The translations under genes were made by a program, and so were the position numbers. This document shows positions 1-12,222 of a stretch of DNA of 64,000 nt, piece by piece (position 1 is the first letter of the stretch; the number at the start of each line of letters is the position of its first letter). The notes below the pieces were generated by a model. The model worked only from the letters and a program-made list of their open reading frames with translations, was not told where the DNA came from and did no database searches. Origin of the DNA: Pholis gunnellus (taxonomy: Eukaryota > Chordata > Actinopteri > Perciformes > Pholidae); NCBI GenBank assembly GCA_910591455.2, contig OU342819.1, positions 20,744,621-20,808,620 on the forward strand, given 5' to 3'.

Positions 1-2860
1 GCAGTTCCTCTTTATTGTCAGAGTCTTGAAATAGGAGAGTAATTCCACCATCAGGTTGAAATGTGTTATTTAATCCGTGTCTACAGGCAGATCTCTTTAT
101 TTCCATGATGCTGTCAGACACTTGAAATAACAATCTGAGCCAAAAACAAGCATCCGTACTCCTACGTCTTCAGTTTAAAAGCTAAAACGATATCCAACCA
201 GGTGAGCGCTTTGGCGTCTATACTAACGCGCCTAAAAATGCATAAACCACGACCAAAAGCCTGCCCTGCATGTAGAGAGGATCAGGCCGCCGGACATGGG
301 AATTGTCGCAAAGCGTTCAAATGCTCATGTAGGCAGCAGCAGCAAGATAAAATGCAGAATTTACACCATTGTTATCCATGTTGATATGAACCTCTTGAAG
401 TCAAGGCTGATGTCGTCTGACGTGATCACGAGGTCACGAGGTCACGTCGTGACTAATGAAACCTAATCAGGAGGCGAAGGTTTTGTTTTTGAGTCATCGT
501 CCAGATGAAACCGCTGCCCTCAGAGTTTTAAAGCTAAAACAGCTTCGGCAGGGTTTTTAAATGTGTGTTTTTGTGGGTTCTAAAGCAGAAGTCGTGCGTG
601 TTTTGACTCAAACACATCAGAAAATAGGGTCCAGGTTGGAAAACTGAAATTGTTATTTTAATGTCGTTACCCTTTTCAAATTGCCACCCAAGTTACTGTT
701 AGATTATTAAAGAACGAACAAATAAAAAGAGGCCTTTAACATCAGTCCCTGTTCCGGTTGTGATGTGTTGACTTCCACATTTCCTGAAGTCTGACCTTCC
801 TCGAGCTGGAACGATGACGGAAATGTGAACTAAACCTCAACAGCAAACACAGCGCTGTGAAACCAGCTCTTCCCTCTTTTCTTTATTAAAGCTGGCAGCT
901 TTACAACTCAGCGGCACCATTCATCACCACCGGCTGAAAGTGAAAGCGATAACGACGGTTTACTACCAACACGTGTTTGCGTGGAGCCGCTGTTTGCAGC
1001 AGAACTACGACGTCCGTGTGACGTCGGTGGTTAACGGAGGTGGATTCCCTCTCGGCTGGTGAGATTTCCTGGAACGAACAAACAAACTGACCCCTTCTCT
1101 CAGCTGCTGTTTGCTGAATCTGTGTAAATCACGACTTCCTGATAAATCCAAAAAACTCCCACACTCCCACCTCAATTCCTCCTTTCTTGACATTTATATC
1201 GGAACATTGACATTTATTTCTGTTTCCGTCAGCAGCCTCTGACCTGCACGGCCAGGAACATGCTTATCACAAGTTTCAGGGTGTTGACAATTCATCGTTA
1301 TCTAACGCGGCTCCACACTGTCCTCGTTAACCTCACAAGACTTTCAGAGAACTCCGGTCTCTGGCTCGCTTCCTGTCAAACATCGTGGGAGTTTTCAAAG
1401 GGTCACCATGTGGAAATCTAATCAAATCTATTTCTATTTTTCAACTCCGAACTTCGGTGAAATAGTTTCTCTTCAGTTTTAAACCTCATGTTTTAAGAAG
1501 AAGTACGCTGTAAACTAATCATATTAGTAATTCCTGTGAATTTCAATGAAAATCATTTTGTTTCAGTAGTTTTCTAGAGATGAGCATCAAGTTTAAAACA
1601 ACTGCTGACTCAGCATTACTCTGTGGTGGGAAACTAGACGAGTTCCAGGATTTATTCCGACTGTTTGCTCTAATGCGGGCTGAGGTTTCCTGTTTCCAAA
1701 AAGGGTTTTAACCTCTCAGACAAACTCAATGAACTCGCAAAGAATGACGTGTTGACGTGTACAAACTCGTCTCCATCTCATTAACATTATTTTATTGCTT
1801 AAAAAGTCACGTCAATGGTACTTCATAGCAATAAGTTGCCTCTGAACATTATCCAGCCAGCGATCACATTATTCACCACAATGAATTTGGGGAAACGATG
1901 TAGTGCCATATAAATGTGATTTCTAGGAGACAGGAACACATGTTCAGCTCGAGTCTGCTCTACTGTATTTCTGTATTTTATCCATTCAACAAGACCGAGA
2001 GTAGACTGATCCTCAGCTCCTGCACATTAAGAGGAACGGTTTTAAAACAGATATTCAGTACTCCCACAACTCCCACACGCTCACAAACTATAGAGAAGTG
2101 GACTGAAAGGCCACTGACACCGTCATGGGAGACTAAATAAGACCCACATGTTAACTTCAACCTTTGTCCTTCAATCGGGGCATATAATGTGTTTTGCTGA
2201 TAAAAGATGACAGTGTGTACGACCAGAAGTGATGCACAGTGACACGGAGCGTTCAGCCACAAATGAAAGAAATCAGCTTCTGTGGATTGTCCACTCGATC
2301 GTGATGTGACACGTTATTTGGTCTCTGCCAACAAAGAAAATCCCCTTCAAGCAGATTATAGTAACGTCTAGAGACACTTCCTGGATTAAACAAACTAAAT
2401 CTGAGAAAAGAACTCAATGAGAAGATTTCTTGAACCCGATAGTCTCAAACTGGCTCAGAGATGTTGACACGCAAAAAGGTTTTTACTTAAAACAAAAGTA
2501 AATCATTCCTTAAATATGTAGCGTGTGGCTTTGAAAGCAGCGCTGGTGTGTGTGCTGTGGCCGTGAAAACAAAGTAATGAGCACGGACCAGCTTTTAAAG
2601 CCTGGAAGGCCAAAGTGAACTACGTCAAGCTGACGACCCTCCCACGTCAGAATGTGTTGGAGCAGCCCGGGGCGGCTGTTTGAAATAGTTTTCAGTGGCA
2701 GTGAAGCGTTCTGCACTCTGCTTTTTCTTGCGTCGCTGAGCGGTTTACGTCTTTGCAGGAGCACCCTGAACGCCTCGAGTTGTTGTGACTTTTGCTGGAT
2801 TCCTGGAGCTATAACGAGCGTAAGAAGGCCTGGAGGCTAATCAGAGCTGGTACTTTAAGT
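1..2860. other. Intergenic, no gene recognised
   Basis: Open frames here are all under about 95 codons, without signal peptide, domain or splice-supported homology. I see no RNA gene. The base composition is ordinary for the window. Confidence 0.6.
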
Positions 2861-3119
2861 ATTATGTACTACTACTGTAGGTTTGTTTACTGTATATAGC
2901 ACATTTCAGAAACAAGGCTATTCAAAGCACTTTACATAAAACATGAATACAATTATAAATCATTTAAGAGCTAAAAAAATCTGAAAATAAAAACAAGCTA
3001 AAATAGATTAAGACGGGTATGAAATAGAATAAGACAGTGCAGTGTAAGATATGATTTAATAAAAGTCAGCGACAAACAGAAAAGTCTTCAACCTCGATTG
3101 AAGTGATGCTTTCAGCTGA

Positions 3120-3225
3120 CCTCAATTCAATTCAATTCAATTTATTTTTGTATAGCCCAAAATCACAAATTACAAATTTGCCTCAGAGGGCTTCACAATA
3201 TGTACACATGACATCATCTTGTGAT
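3120..3225 (+). repeat. CAATT-rich teleost short repeat
   Basis: Four tandem TTCAA units are followed by TTTTGTATAGCCCAAAATCAC and CCTCAGAGGGCTTCACA, a very common fish interspersed sequence. It lies inside the older element. Confidence 0.6.
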
Positions 3226-4306
3226 GTGACAGAGAGCAGACCGGCCGTGATGGGCCATCGTGTACATCATGTCAAATGTATTTTGGCCCTTTAAAGCATT
3301 CGGTGCTTTATAAACCAACAGCAGTATTCGGAAGGCAATTCTTTGACACACCTTTGAGGTGTAAAGACCTCAGAACTGGAGCGATGTGATCGACTTTCCT
3401 GGTCCTGAGAAGGACTCGAGCGGCAGCGTTCTGAACTAGCGAACAGTTCATGGTTTGTTTTTAAGCTAACGATGTTCGTCTGCACTAACAACACAATAAC
3501 AACTCATTTTGTGTGTTTCATTAATCGAATATCTAGAGAACTCTTTTAACTAGTTTATTTTGGGAAGACGTTACAATGATTTCATGCCGTTGACAGAATC
3601 TTCCCCTTATTCTAAGAAGAAAATTTGACTTTTAGGCCACAAAAATAGTGAAAGTGACTCAATTAGCATGGACATTTTGACAGCGCACCTTTCCTGAAAC
3701 TGTGTCTGCTTCAGTAAATATTGGGGTTTTTTTCCACCATGTGCTCTCAAATTACCTCATTCCATAATAAAAGCCTTTTTTTAGGAAGTTGGCCAACAGC
3801 AGATGCCAGAGAAACAAGAAGTTGCTCAATGTCAGAGCAGGCTCACCAGCTCTCTGTTGCTGCTTTTAGGGAAGAAGCTCACAGAAATATGATCATAATT
3901 AGTTATCTAGCATTGTGCAGTCCAATCCTCAACAGTTCCGTTTCACATTTTCGTTGGAGTTCCGTGATTCACATTTGGTAAACCTCAGACAAACTGACAA
4001 ATACTTGCTTTCCACAGCCACGCACAGTTGGGACTGACAACGACATGCAGGGCTTTTCCCCCGTTAGACCATCGACAGTATAACAGAAACCCTGAAGACA
4101 CATCGTGACACATTCCAGTAACTCAGAAGCATTTTTATTGACACATCATACATATTTTTGCTTCATCCTTCTGTTTTTTTTGGGGGGGGGTTTCAGTTAC
4201 ACACCTGAAATTGAATGTGAAAATACATCCATTTTAAATTGTTGCCAAAATGGCTTTATTTGATCATCTGAAGAAATAATACAAACGTAACAACATTTGT
4301 ATATTA

Positions 4307-4631
4307 TTTAAAGCAGCAGTGTGTAGGATTATGGGGGCTATATTAGCAGAAACTGAATAAAAAAGACATAACTATGTTTTCATTTGTGTATAATGACGTG
4401 AAACTAAGAATAGTTGTGCTTTTGTTACATTAGAATGAGCCCTAAATATGGAGCACGTTCTCTTCACGGAGTCCTCCATGTTGAACCTCCATGTTTCTAC
4501 AGCAGCCCAGAAGGGACAAACCAAACCGCGTTTTTTACGTTACCTAAAGGTGAGCGTCGGGGTATTTAATTGGTTGCAATTTTAACCTCACCACTAGATG
4601 CCATTTAAATCCTACACACTGCTCCTTTAAA
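4307..4631. mobile_element. MITE-like element with 24-bp terminal inverted repeats (325 bp)
   Basis: The left end TTTAAAGCAGCAGTGTGTAG(GATT) and the right end, read on the other strand, TTTAAAGGAGCAGTGTGTAG(GATT), match at 23 of 24 positions. There is no coding capacity. The AGCAGTGTGTAGGATT end is a sequence I know as frequent in fish genomes; it fits a non-autonomous DNA transposon. No clean target-site duplication is evident. Confidence 0.8.
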
Positions 4632-4905
4632 GATTTTAAATAACGTAAGAAGAGATATTGCTAATTTTTCAAATTTTTCAAATTTCTTCAAATTTTCTTG
4701 CAGTGAGAATTGGGTGTCATCTGCATATTGTGAGAGGTGCATGTACATGTTGAGTAAAAGAGGCCCAAGGATTGAGCCTTGAGGAACTCCATATGTGACG
4801 TTTGTCCTCTCAGATGCACGGTAGCCTCATGTGACGAAGCAGCACCTGTCCTGTAGATTTAAACCACGTTGGGACTGCGTCTTAAAGTCTTGCCCAGCTT
4901 GCCTG

Positions 4906-6310
4906 TTCTATGGTCAAGCATTAAGATCCAATAGATCCAATTTGGATTTAGCTATTTCCAAATGTCCATTGCTTGCTTTTCTTGTCTGCTTTGCTCTATC
5001 ACAGTGTTTATCTTTCATTGCATACAGGTATTTATTTTCTTATAATGCACAAGACCACTTCTGATGTATTTTTTATTGGGATGTTAAGTTTTGTGCCCGT
5101 GTCTCAAAGAACGGTGGAAATGATAATAAACTGTCGTAGACACGGACCTCTGATCTGAATGTGTTCTATTCAAAGGGAATTGCTTCTGGAATAGGAACTC
5201 CTCTTATGTATTTCCTAAAAATATGACTTTAGCAACATTAATAGTTGATGGACTTTAGTTGGTTGGTCTCTGTTTCTTATGATGAAATTAATACATTATT
5301 TAAAAAATGCGATTACCATTGAATTTATTTGCAATTATATTTATTAAAGCGTCATTCAGGCACCACACATGCTTCAGCTTCACTAGCACACAGTTCTACG
5401 CATTCTTTATAAATCATGAAAAGCAAACACAAGAGCTCCTCTACTGTCCCTCAACTTACCTCGTTTCTATAAATAGCACAATAAATTAAGTTATTTAGAT
5501 GATACATAAAATGAAAACAACTGTTTAACTGCATACATAGGAAGAGGTAGATATAGTGAAGGCCACCACGTTTTACTCTTCAGAGGGTAACACCGGTGAG
5601 GTGGTTTGGTTGGTAAACGTTGTTCAGGTTCTCCATGTTTCCACTCCCAGAAATAAAACTGCTGCTTTGTGTTTTCTGGTGTATATATATATATATATAT
5701 GGTTGCAATAAAGACTCAGTTGCAACATGGAGTAATATCAGAAATATCAGAAAATATTGTACCTTAAACAATTGGATACCAAAAGGGGAACATACGACCA
5801 CATTAATACTTCAATCAGTACATCTATGAGGAATGTACTCCCGAGGACAAGAACTACACGTGCTGGAGAGTGAACAGGATATATTAGATCTGCATTATAT
5901 TACATTACATTATATTATCATCACCTGACTTGAAATAAAAATGTGTAGCAAAACATGTTGCCTTGCAATAGTTTTCTGTAACATAAATTTATTTTGTAAA
6001 AATAAATGTCAGGACAGCAGGTCATTCACGCTTTAAGTGACACAGTCAAGTTTGGATTCGTTGCTAAATTCTAAGAAGGAAAAAACAAGAAAAAACAGAA
6101 ATCCAGTGAATGTTAATCAGCTCGTTAATCAGCAGATAGAAGTAAAGTAACTATTTCTCTAATTGACCGGTATTCTCCTTTAACAAATGCATAAAGTACT
6201 GCAGCCTGTATTGATAGTGCATCTTGAATCGGGCAGCGACCTTTGAACTACAAATGTGTGTTTGAACCAGTTCAACTCTTTGCTATCAGTAACTAAATAT
6301 GTTCTACTTC
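4906..6310. other. Non-coding, mostly AT-rich
   Basis: Contains a short (TA)n run at 5681-5700 and the candidate polyadenylation signal of the decoy-receptor gene. No gene was recognised. Confidence 0.55.
5988..5993 (-). terminator. Candidate polyadenylation signal of the TNFR decoy gene
   Basis: AATAAA on the minus strand about 320 bases past the TAG stop. Plausible for a short 3' UTR; not proven. Confidence 0.35.
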
Positions 6311-6313
6311 AGC

Positions 6314-6651
6314 CTACTCTGACATCACATTTACATCCACCTCGTTCCTCAAATCACACAGCTCCTTCAGGTTGGAGTCGATTCTCTGCAGCTTGTTCTG
6401 TAGCCTCTCACCGGCGCCGTCCGCTCCGGCTTTGGTCACTATCGACGGCAGCTGCCGAATCTGACTTGCCGTGGCAGAAGCGACCCACTCGTTGATCCGT
6501 ACGTGAATATCTGAGAGGGTGAGTCCTGAAGCTCCGTGTTTTTTACCATCCTCAGACGGGAGCTTGTGCAAAATCCGACGCAGCCGTTTCACGTGGATTC
6601 TCTGGTGCTCAAAGAAAGCCGGGAGGATTTCTTTGAGGTAGTCGCCTCCGT
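6314..6651 (-). CDS. TNFR decoy exon 3: helical C-terminal domain and stop
   Basis: Encodes DGGDYLKEILPAFFEHQRIH and then VKRLRRILHKLP, later ASQIRQLPSIVTKAG, ending DVNVMSE and TAG. It resembles the DcR3 C-terminal region (FVAFQDISIKRLQRLLQALE). It is basic and helix-rich with no death-domain hallmarks I can identify. Acceptor TTGCAG. Confidence 0.85.
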
Positions 6652-9263
6652 CTGCAAGAAACAAAGATGATTGATCAGAAAATAATAAGGAATCATGATA
6701 AACAAAGTAACTAGTCCTCCAGAGAACATTTTACTGAGCTCATGTCAACTGAGTGGAAGGAGTTTACAATTATTGGCTGCAAAACTTTGCAATTTAATTG
6801 AGTACAATCCGCAGGCATGCTGATGTCAGAGGGTCTTTGAACACAGCTTCAGAAACCGTCTCTGTTTGTAACTGCGTAAACACGTGACGATAATGTCATT
6901 TGGACAAAATCTAAAAAGGTAATAAATCATAACGGTGACGGAACAGGTTTAAAATCTTTGCAACTATCCACAACACTCCCATTAACCCATTAATCAGGTA
7001 AGCTCTTCACTCTGAGCCAGAGCATTTACCCTCCAGTAGACAATATAAAGCACAGAAATGTGAGTTTTTTCAAGGAGTTTCTGCCTTGTTTAAAGAGTTT
7101 GTGGTCTCTGAAGATCTGCAATATGCTTCTCTTTAACTGTGTTAAGGTGCAATGTTGTTTTTAAGTTGTGCACTTGTATTTGAATTGTTTTATGTATCTT
7201 ACTCGCAGCAAACTTTGATTGTGTGGAAACGAGTCTAATGCAGTAAACCTGAGCCCGAGAGAAATTACCCAGAGGGCACAGCAAAGCACATCGTATGGTA
7301 TGTGTATCGTATATTGTGTATCGTGCATCATATATCCTGTACCGTGTATTGTATACATATTACCTATACTGTATACTGTATATGTGTTGTGTCGTGTGGC
7401 ATTGTATCTTATATAGTATATCGTACCGTAGATCCTATCATGTATGATATCATACCGTGGTTCATGTTGTGTATCGTGTCTTATATCATGTCGTGTATCG
7501 TTAAATATTGTAAAATATCTAAATGAACTTGTAAACCATCTCTTACAGCACCAGTGATGCACCAGGTTGTGTTCATAGGAAGTTAAGTGAATATAACTGA
7601 TGACTGGTTGCCTTTGAGGTTTAGTGACATGCTCCTCCCCCTCTTCCTCACTGAAGACCTCACCTTTGGCTTTGAGCTCGTTGCAGCTCATGCACACGCT
7701 GTCGTGCCAGACGGAGCCCTTCAGCACCAGCTCCGTCCCCGGAGCGTCGCAGCTCCTGTGCAGCGTGCAGTTCTGGTGGGCAGAGACGGTGTCCGAGTAG
7801 CTGCCGTTGGGACAACTCCGGCACACGGTGTCGTCGTCGGCTGTACCTGGAGGAGACACGAGAGCCACAAGAGTTACGACGGTCAGCGCAGCAACAAAAC
7901 CCCACAGAATCTTCAACATCCAACAAATGCAATGCACTTTAAGAATGGACATAGTGTAAATGCAGCTGCTTGCCTCTGGGGAGCAGTACGCTCCAGTCTA
8001 ACAGCTCTAACGACTCATCCAGCATTTAACCTGCTGCATCCAGTTCCATCCTGCTGTAATGTTTGTGGTTACAACCATTTGTTTCTCTGTGGCTCACCCC
8101 AAACCTGTGTCACTACCTTTAATAATGAGCGGCGTCAAAAGACACGACTCAGCAAAACAAACAGCAACGTAACACTGCTGTCGCCATGGAAACAGCGCGC
8201 CATGGTTGGAGCTATGCGATGTGAATGAAATCTATACGCTGAGTTATGTTCATATCTACAGGAAAGAGACAGATTCTGGTGATAGATTAAGAAAAGAATG
8301 AACAACATAATTGAAGTCTTATTAGAGAAACTGATTAAAAAGTTTTCAACTAAAGTTTAAACAAAGTTATTCGGTGGAAGTAGCAACAATGAGAGTTGCC
8401 ACTATATGCTGCTAATATTTTTCAACTATATAATATTTGTTTTTGTTTTATTCTTTATGTTTGTACTTTGAGTCTGAATTGATTACACTGAGTCCCGCAT
8501 GGCATTGTGGGTACTGTAGTGGAATGAAGTGTTGAGCCAGTCAGTTAACATGCTGCTATGAACTCGTTCTGACATGTCTGAGCTGTTGCAGCTTCTTTCT
8601 TTCTTCTGTTTGTTCAGATTATCAGGGATTTAAATTATGAGTCAAATATTAAAAGAATCAAGAAAACATGTTTAAAGATAATGGTAGACTATTTGGACAG
8701 AACACCTACAAATAACCTGAATAATCAGGAGACATAGGACCCTTACACTGTGATTCTAAGTCCCGGTCTCCCCTACATCAAAACCTGTAAATGTTCTGAA
8801 CCAGCTCTGATGGAGACCTCCAGCCCTCCCTCCCACCCGACCATCTGGAGCAGCATCCGTTACCTCTGGTCAGCACCTCATGCCCGGACGGACACTCGCT
8901 GTGTCGGAAGCACATGTCGTACTCCTTCGTGTAGTATCCCTGTTTACACTCGCACTGGCAGTCGCTGATCGCGGAGCACGGCGTCTTCACCACCTGGTTG
9001 TGGCCGCACACGCCGCAGCGCAGGCACTTCCTAATGTAGTTCCAGAGCCCCGTGAACGAGCCCGACGGGCACCGCGCGCACTCGCTCCTGTGCGTCGCCG
9101 TGCAGCTCGAGCGCAGGTAGGTTCCGGGAGCGCAGCGGTCGCACTCCACGGAGTTGCCGGTGATCGGGTCCGTGTCTCTGAAGGTGAGGAGCGGCCCGGC
9201 GACGCCGTCGACCCGAGCGGCGCGCATCGAGAGCAGAACCAGCGAGAGAAGCGATGCCCACAT
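6314..9263 (-). CDS. Soluble TNF-receptor-superfamily decoy, DcR3/osteoprotegerin type (3 coding exons, 306 aa)
   Basis: Exons 8864-9263, 7664-7846 and 6314-6651 join in frame (phase 1 at both junctions; 921 nt with stop). The protein has an N-terminal signal peptide (WASLLSLVLLSMRAARVDG), then cysteine-rich TNFR repeats up to about residue 195 and a helical C-terminal region. No membrane span and no death domain are visible, so it should be secreted and bind TNF-family ligands as a decoy. The length and three-coding-exon structure match human DcR3 (TNFRSF6B, 300 aa). Shared features include the WNYxxxC stretch and SSxHDTLC-like SVWHDSVC. TNFRSF11B is also similar at the N terminus but is longer (401 aa). 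The orthology is uncertain; see the linkage finding. Confidence 0.85.
7285..7505. repeat. Cryptic minisatellite of TATCGTG/TATTGTG variants in decoy-receptor intron 2
   Basis: About 220 bases built from degenerate units such as GTATCGTGTATTGTATAC. It is located between coding exons 2 and 3. It produces spurious repetitive Tyr/Cys/Ile open frames on both strands. Confidence 0.75.
7664..7846 (-). CDS. TNFR decoy exon 2: third/fourth cysteine-rich repeats
   Basis: Begins GTADDDTVCRSCPNGSYSD and contains NCTLHRSCDAPGTELVLKG and WHDSVCMSC. Acceptor CTCCAG, donor GTGAGG, exactly 61 codons, phase 1 to 1. The layout is the same as DcR3 (CxxCPPGTFS, CxxHxNCTxxG, HDTLCTSC). Confidence 0.9.
8864..9263 (-). 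CDS. TNFR decoy exon 1: signal peptide and first cysteine-rich repeats
   Basis: MWASLLSLVLLSMRAARVDG is a clear signal peptide. Then VECDRCAPGTYLRSSC, ECARCPSGSFTGLWNYIRKC and CQCECKQGYYTKEYDMC give TNFR-type repeats. The donor GTAACG leaves phase 1. The ATG is immediately preceded by CTTCCAG, a good acceptor, which points to an upstream exon. Confidence 0.88.
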
Positions 9264-9667
9264 CTGGAAGTGAAGAGGAAACAGGACATTATGGAGGGAA
9301 ATCTACGGGAAGACGATGTTATGTGAGGAGCCACAAGGAGTATGCAGTAGATGCTGCAAGTTAAACGAGGAAACAACAAGCAAAACAAGGACAGGCGCGC
9401 GCGGACCGGTGTCTCCCGTGGAACAGGTTGGTGAAATCAAACTATCCTTCTACTAAATGAATGACAAATCCTAGAAAATCTTTGTGATTTCTTTTCGATA
9501 GTTTCCACCAGTTTAAAAACCGAATCAGATGAATTAAAAAATAACTATAAAATATGTAATAAGCCCGGATGTTTAACTCCTCCGTCAGGTCATGTTGCGT
9601 AAAAATAACTCTGTCTCCAGAGACGTGTCTGCAGTGAGATGTCTCTACATGTCTGCGCTCTCCAGCT

Positions 9668-9695
9668 GCTCTCCCTCCCTCCCTCCCTCCCTCCA
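9668..9695. repeat. (CCCT)n microsatellite
   Basis: About six CCTC-type tetranucleotides; on the minus strand a GGGA run directly after the predicted donor of the first non-coding exon of the decoy receptor. Confidence 0.8.
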
Positions 9696-9700
9696 CCTAC

Positions 9701-9740
9701 CATCGTAAGTCTTGTATCTGCAGTGGTCTGCCAGGAGGAT
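9701..9740 (-). other. Candidate short first exon of the TNFR decoy gene
   Basis: A segment between the TATA-like box and the GTAGGT donor. It ends in ATG exactly at the donor, so splicing to 9263 would give ATG-ATG-TGG in frame. The left limit is a guess from the TATA spacing. Confidence 0.3.
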
Positions 9741-9764
9741 GGTGCTTCTCCACTTCTCCCGCGC

Positions 9765-9772
9765 TATTTATC
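9765..9772 (-). promoter_or_regulatory. TATA-like box of the TNFR decoy gene
   Basis: GATAAATA on the minus strand, about 64 bases upstream of a GTAGGT donor (9700-9695) that would pair with the acceptor just before the coding ATG at 9263. A κB-like GGGAATGCCC (one mismatch) lies at 9829-9838. The promoter is inferred only from position and motif. Confidence 0.3.
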
Positions 9773-9779
9773 AAGCAGC

Positions 9780-12215
9780 TCTGACGCACCACCCCCAATC
9801 ATATCAATTGATCTAAACTTTTCCACTTGGGAATGCCCTGTGCTGCCTCATGGCGTGGGTGTTTAGAGAAGAGTCACTTACCAGAAGTAATGAATAGGGA
9901 CTTAGTTAATTACTTGAATTTAAACCTTTAGGGTTCCCCAAATTCAACCTCAAACAGAAGTGTGCCGTTAAAAGGTGCGAGTCACGTGTGTCAGTTAGGC
10001 TCGTTTTTATAATACATAGTTCATCTATTAGTAGACCAATAATCAGTCCTGCCTGTACATAATATGTATCTTATATGTATGTGTCCGCATCTTTATTTAA
10101 ATGTCTCTTTGAATCTCTTTCAAAGACACTCAGCCTTAAGAGAGAAATCCCTCAGACGAGCCGAGCTCATGAGTCCCAAATACCGAAGAGGAGAGAAGAG
10201 AGAAGAGGCTCAACTTTAGCATTCTGCTTATCTCCTCTTTTCCTTTTGTAATATTGAGGAATAATAATACAAATAAATAAATAAAAAGGATCATAATTAT
10301 TTTGCTATTATGTAATATTATTAATATCATTATTATTTCTAACCTTCATTTTTGGTTGAATACATCCTTGTTGGTTAATAACACCTGGTTTCCATGAAAG
10401 GGAGACAATAAGATTTACAGTTCTCTAAATGATATCAGTAGTAAATATTGTTGTATTTTAATACATATTTTGAATCCAAATATGTATTTTTTAAATATTG
10501 AAATAGCCTCTTGTTTTAGTGTCATATTTGTGAAAAGACAAATCAAACTGATGCTAAATGTCGCTGGACGTGTTTTAGACGTGAAGTCTTCTAATAGTTT
10601 GAGCGGATTTAAATGTAAAAGCTTGATGCTTTCACATCAGGTGAAGTGCATTAAGCTGCTGCTCAACACTCCGTGTGGATCTTTGTGTTCATCCTCGGCT
10701 GTGTGTGTGTGTCGAGGTTTAAACGGTCTTTGGCGAAACCTAGTGGCACCACAGAGTGTAGAAACACATGTCACAGGCTGCCCGAGGTGACATCTTGTGT
10801 TCAAATGATGTCATTACCTTTATTATTTTTTCACAAGTGCACATAATAACTTTACTTTATTACAAAATAACTGAAATGTATTTGTGCAACGAAATGTCGT
10901 GTTTTAAAGCTTCCACAAGCCGTACAGTGAGTCCGGCTTTATCTAAGTCCTTCTGAAGGGTCAGAGTGTATTTAAGGTGAGCGTTGTGTTCTTCCTGCTT
11001 CAAAGCAGGTTTGGTCAAACAAGGTTTCTGCAAGGACTCCAGTCAATCTCCCGCTGACCTTTCCCAGAACTCCAGCCTTGGATTTGTGAAACGAGATCAT
11101 TTCTAACAGTAAAGATTGTTACTAATGCTGTGAATAACAGCACTGTCACTCTTGTTGGAGAGCAAATAGCATGAAAGTTGCCAGTAAAGTGAATGTTATT
11201 GAAGTGTTGCATGAATTTCCCGATAATAAATAGGGCGTCCATCAACTCTCTACAAAGTGGTGAAAACGTTTTGCAACGTGTCATCGAGGCTGAACATTGA
11301 TTTATTTGTCATGTGACTTCTTAGCTAACGCCACTTCCACTTATTTCAACCCAAAACACAATCTTTTCCTTAACTTAACTAAGTGTTGTTGCCAAAACCT
11401 GATTCACTTTACACATTTTATTTTATTATTTTCGCCCACGGTGATCAAACGAGATGTGCAAAGGAGTCAGAAGATTGTAACCTGCACCACAAACCTTATT
11501 TTTAGGTCTATAATATATATTTTACAGCCCTACAGCCTCTGAGGGAGAATCCCTTTTGCACATTTTCATCTCATAATCCATCCGGGACCTGAGGGATGCA
11601 GTTATCACTTTTGCTTCGTAACAAAAAACTATTTTTCTTTTATACTCGGGCTGCATTGTTACGAGTTTGTTCTGCAGTAAAGAACACAAATGCTGGCGAC
11701 CGTCGTCAGACTTTCACTCTGACCTCTGGTCGACTGTCACTTTCTCCCCCGCGCCCTCTGCGGTGACCTCACAGCTCATTTCATTGGATGTGTCTCAGCA
11801 GTGGAAGTTTAAACTGAGTAACAGTCTGGAGGGAACAGTCGGTGCTTTGTGGGTAAGCACCACGTTCTGTTTTTGTAAAAGCTTATACGTAATTTATAAG
11901 TCACCAAATAAACCAAAACTCATGAAAATGTCCCGAGGGACACTTTATTTTCATAGTGAGACGTTTGGGCGCACGTGACACATGCAGCAATTAGCCGGGT
12001 CCAGTATTAAAGTCAGTACCCAAGTGCTTCCAGATGTAAATCAGCAGTGAAGACTGGTTTTCCAAAAACAACAGGGTCAGGGTGGATGGGTGGGTGCAGA
12101 ACCTTTTGATAGATATCATACGGGCCGTAGTACGGGGAGACGTTGAATGAGAGCGGGCCAAAAGCTCTCCTCCTCCATCCGGAGCTCCGACTGCAGGTTG
12201 AAGGCTGCAGGTGAA
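9780..12215. other. Intergenic, no gene recognised
   Basis: Upstream of the decoy-receptor gene and downstream of the ENPP gene. AT-rich at 10240-10340. One copy of the dispersed AACCCAAAC...CTTAACTTAAC repeat lies at about 11295-11400. No supported coding region. Confidence 0.55.
11295..11400 (+). repeat. Copy of a dispersed teleost repeat (CTAACGCCACTTCC / AACCCAAAACACAATC)
   Basis: Shares CTAACGCCACTTCC and TTTCAACCCAAAACACAATC, followed by CTTAACTTAACTAAGTGTTG, with copies near 28.4, 44.5 and 51 kb. Confidence 0.65.
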
Positions 12216-12222
12216 GCCGGAC

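Larger units (their letters stand above)
2875..4905 (+). repeat. Decayed teleost interspersed element, interrupted by later insertions
   Basis: Three collinear pieces (about 2875-3115, 3225-3475 and 4690-4905) look like successive parts of one widespread fish repeat. The first has the AGCACTTTACATAAAAC and AAAAGTCTTCAACC stretches. The second has TTTATAAACCAACAGCAG and the GTAAAGACCTCAGAACTGGA block. The third has GCCTTGAGGAACTCCATATG. Between them sit a CAATT-rich repeat and an inverted-repeat MITE. I recognise the family by its sequence from general knowledge but cannot name it reliably. Confidence 0.6.

Noticed and set aside
7161..7952. 263-codon minus-strand open frame
   Set aside because: Only the middle (7664-7846) is a real exon of the decoy receptor; the rest is read-through into intron and the TATCGTG satellite.
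8880..9388. Alanine/arginine-rich open frames overlapping decoy exon 1
   Set aside because: Shadow frames of the GC-rich signal-peptide and cysteine-rich exon; the chosen frame has the signal peptide and TNFR cysteine spacing.
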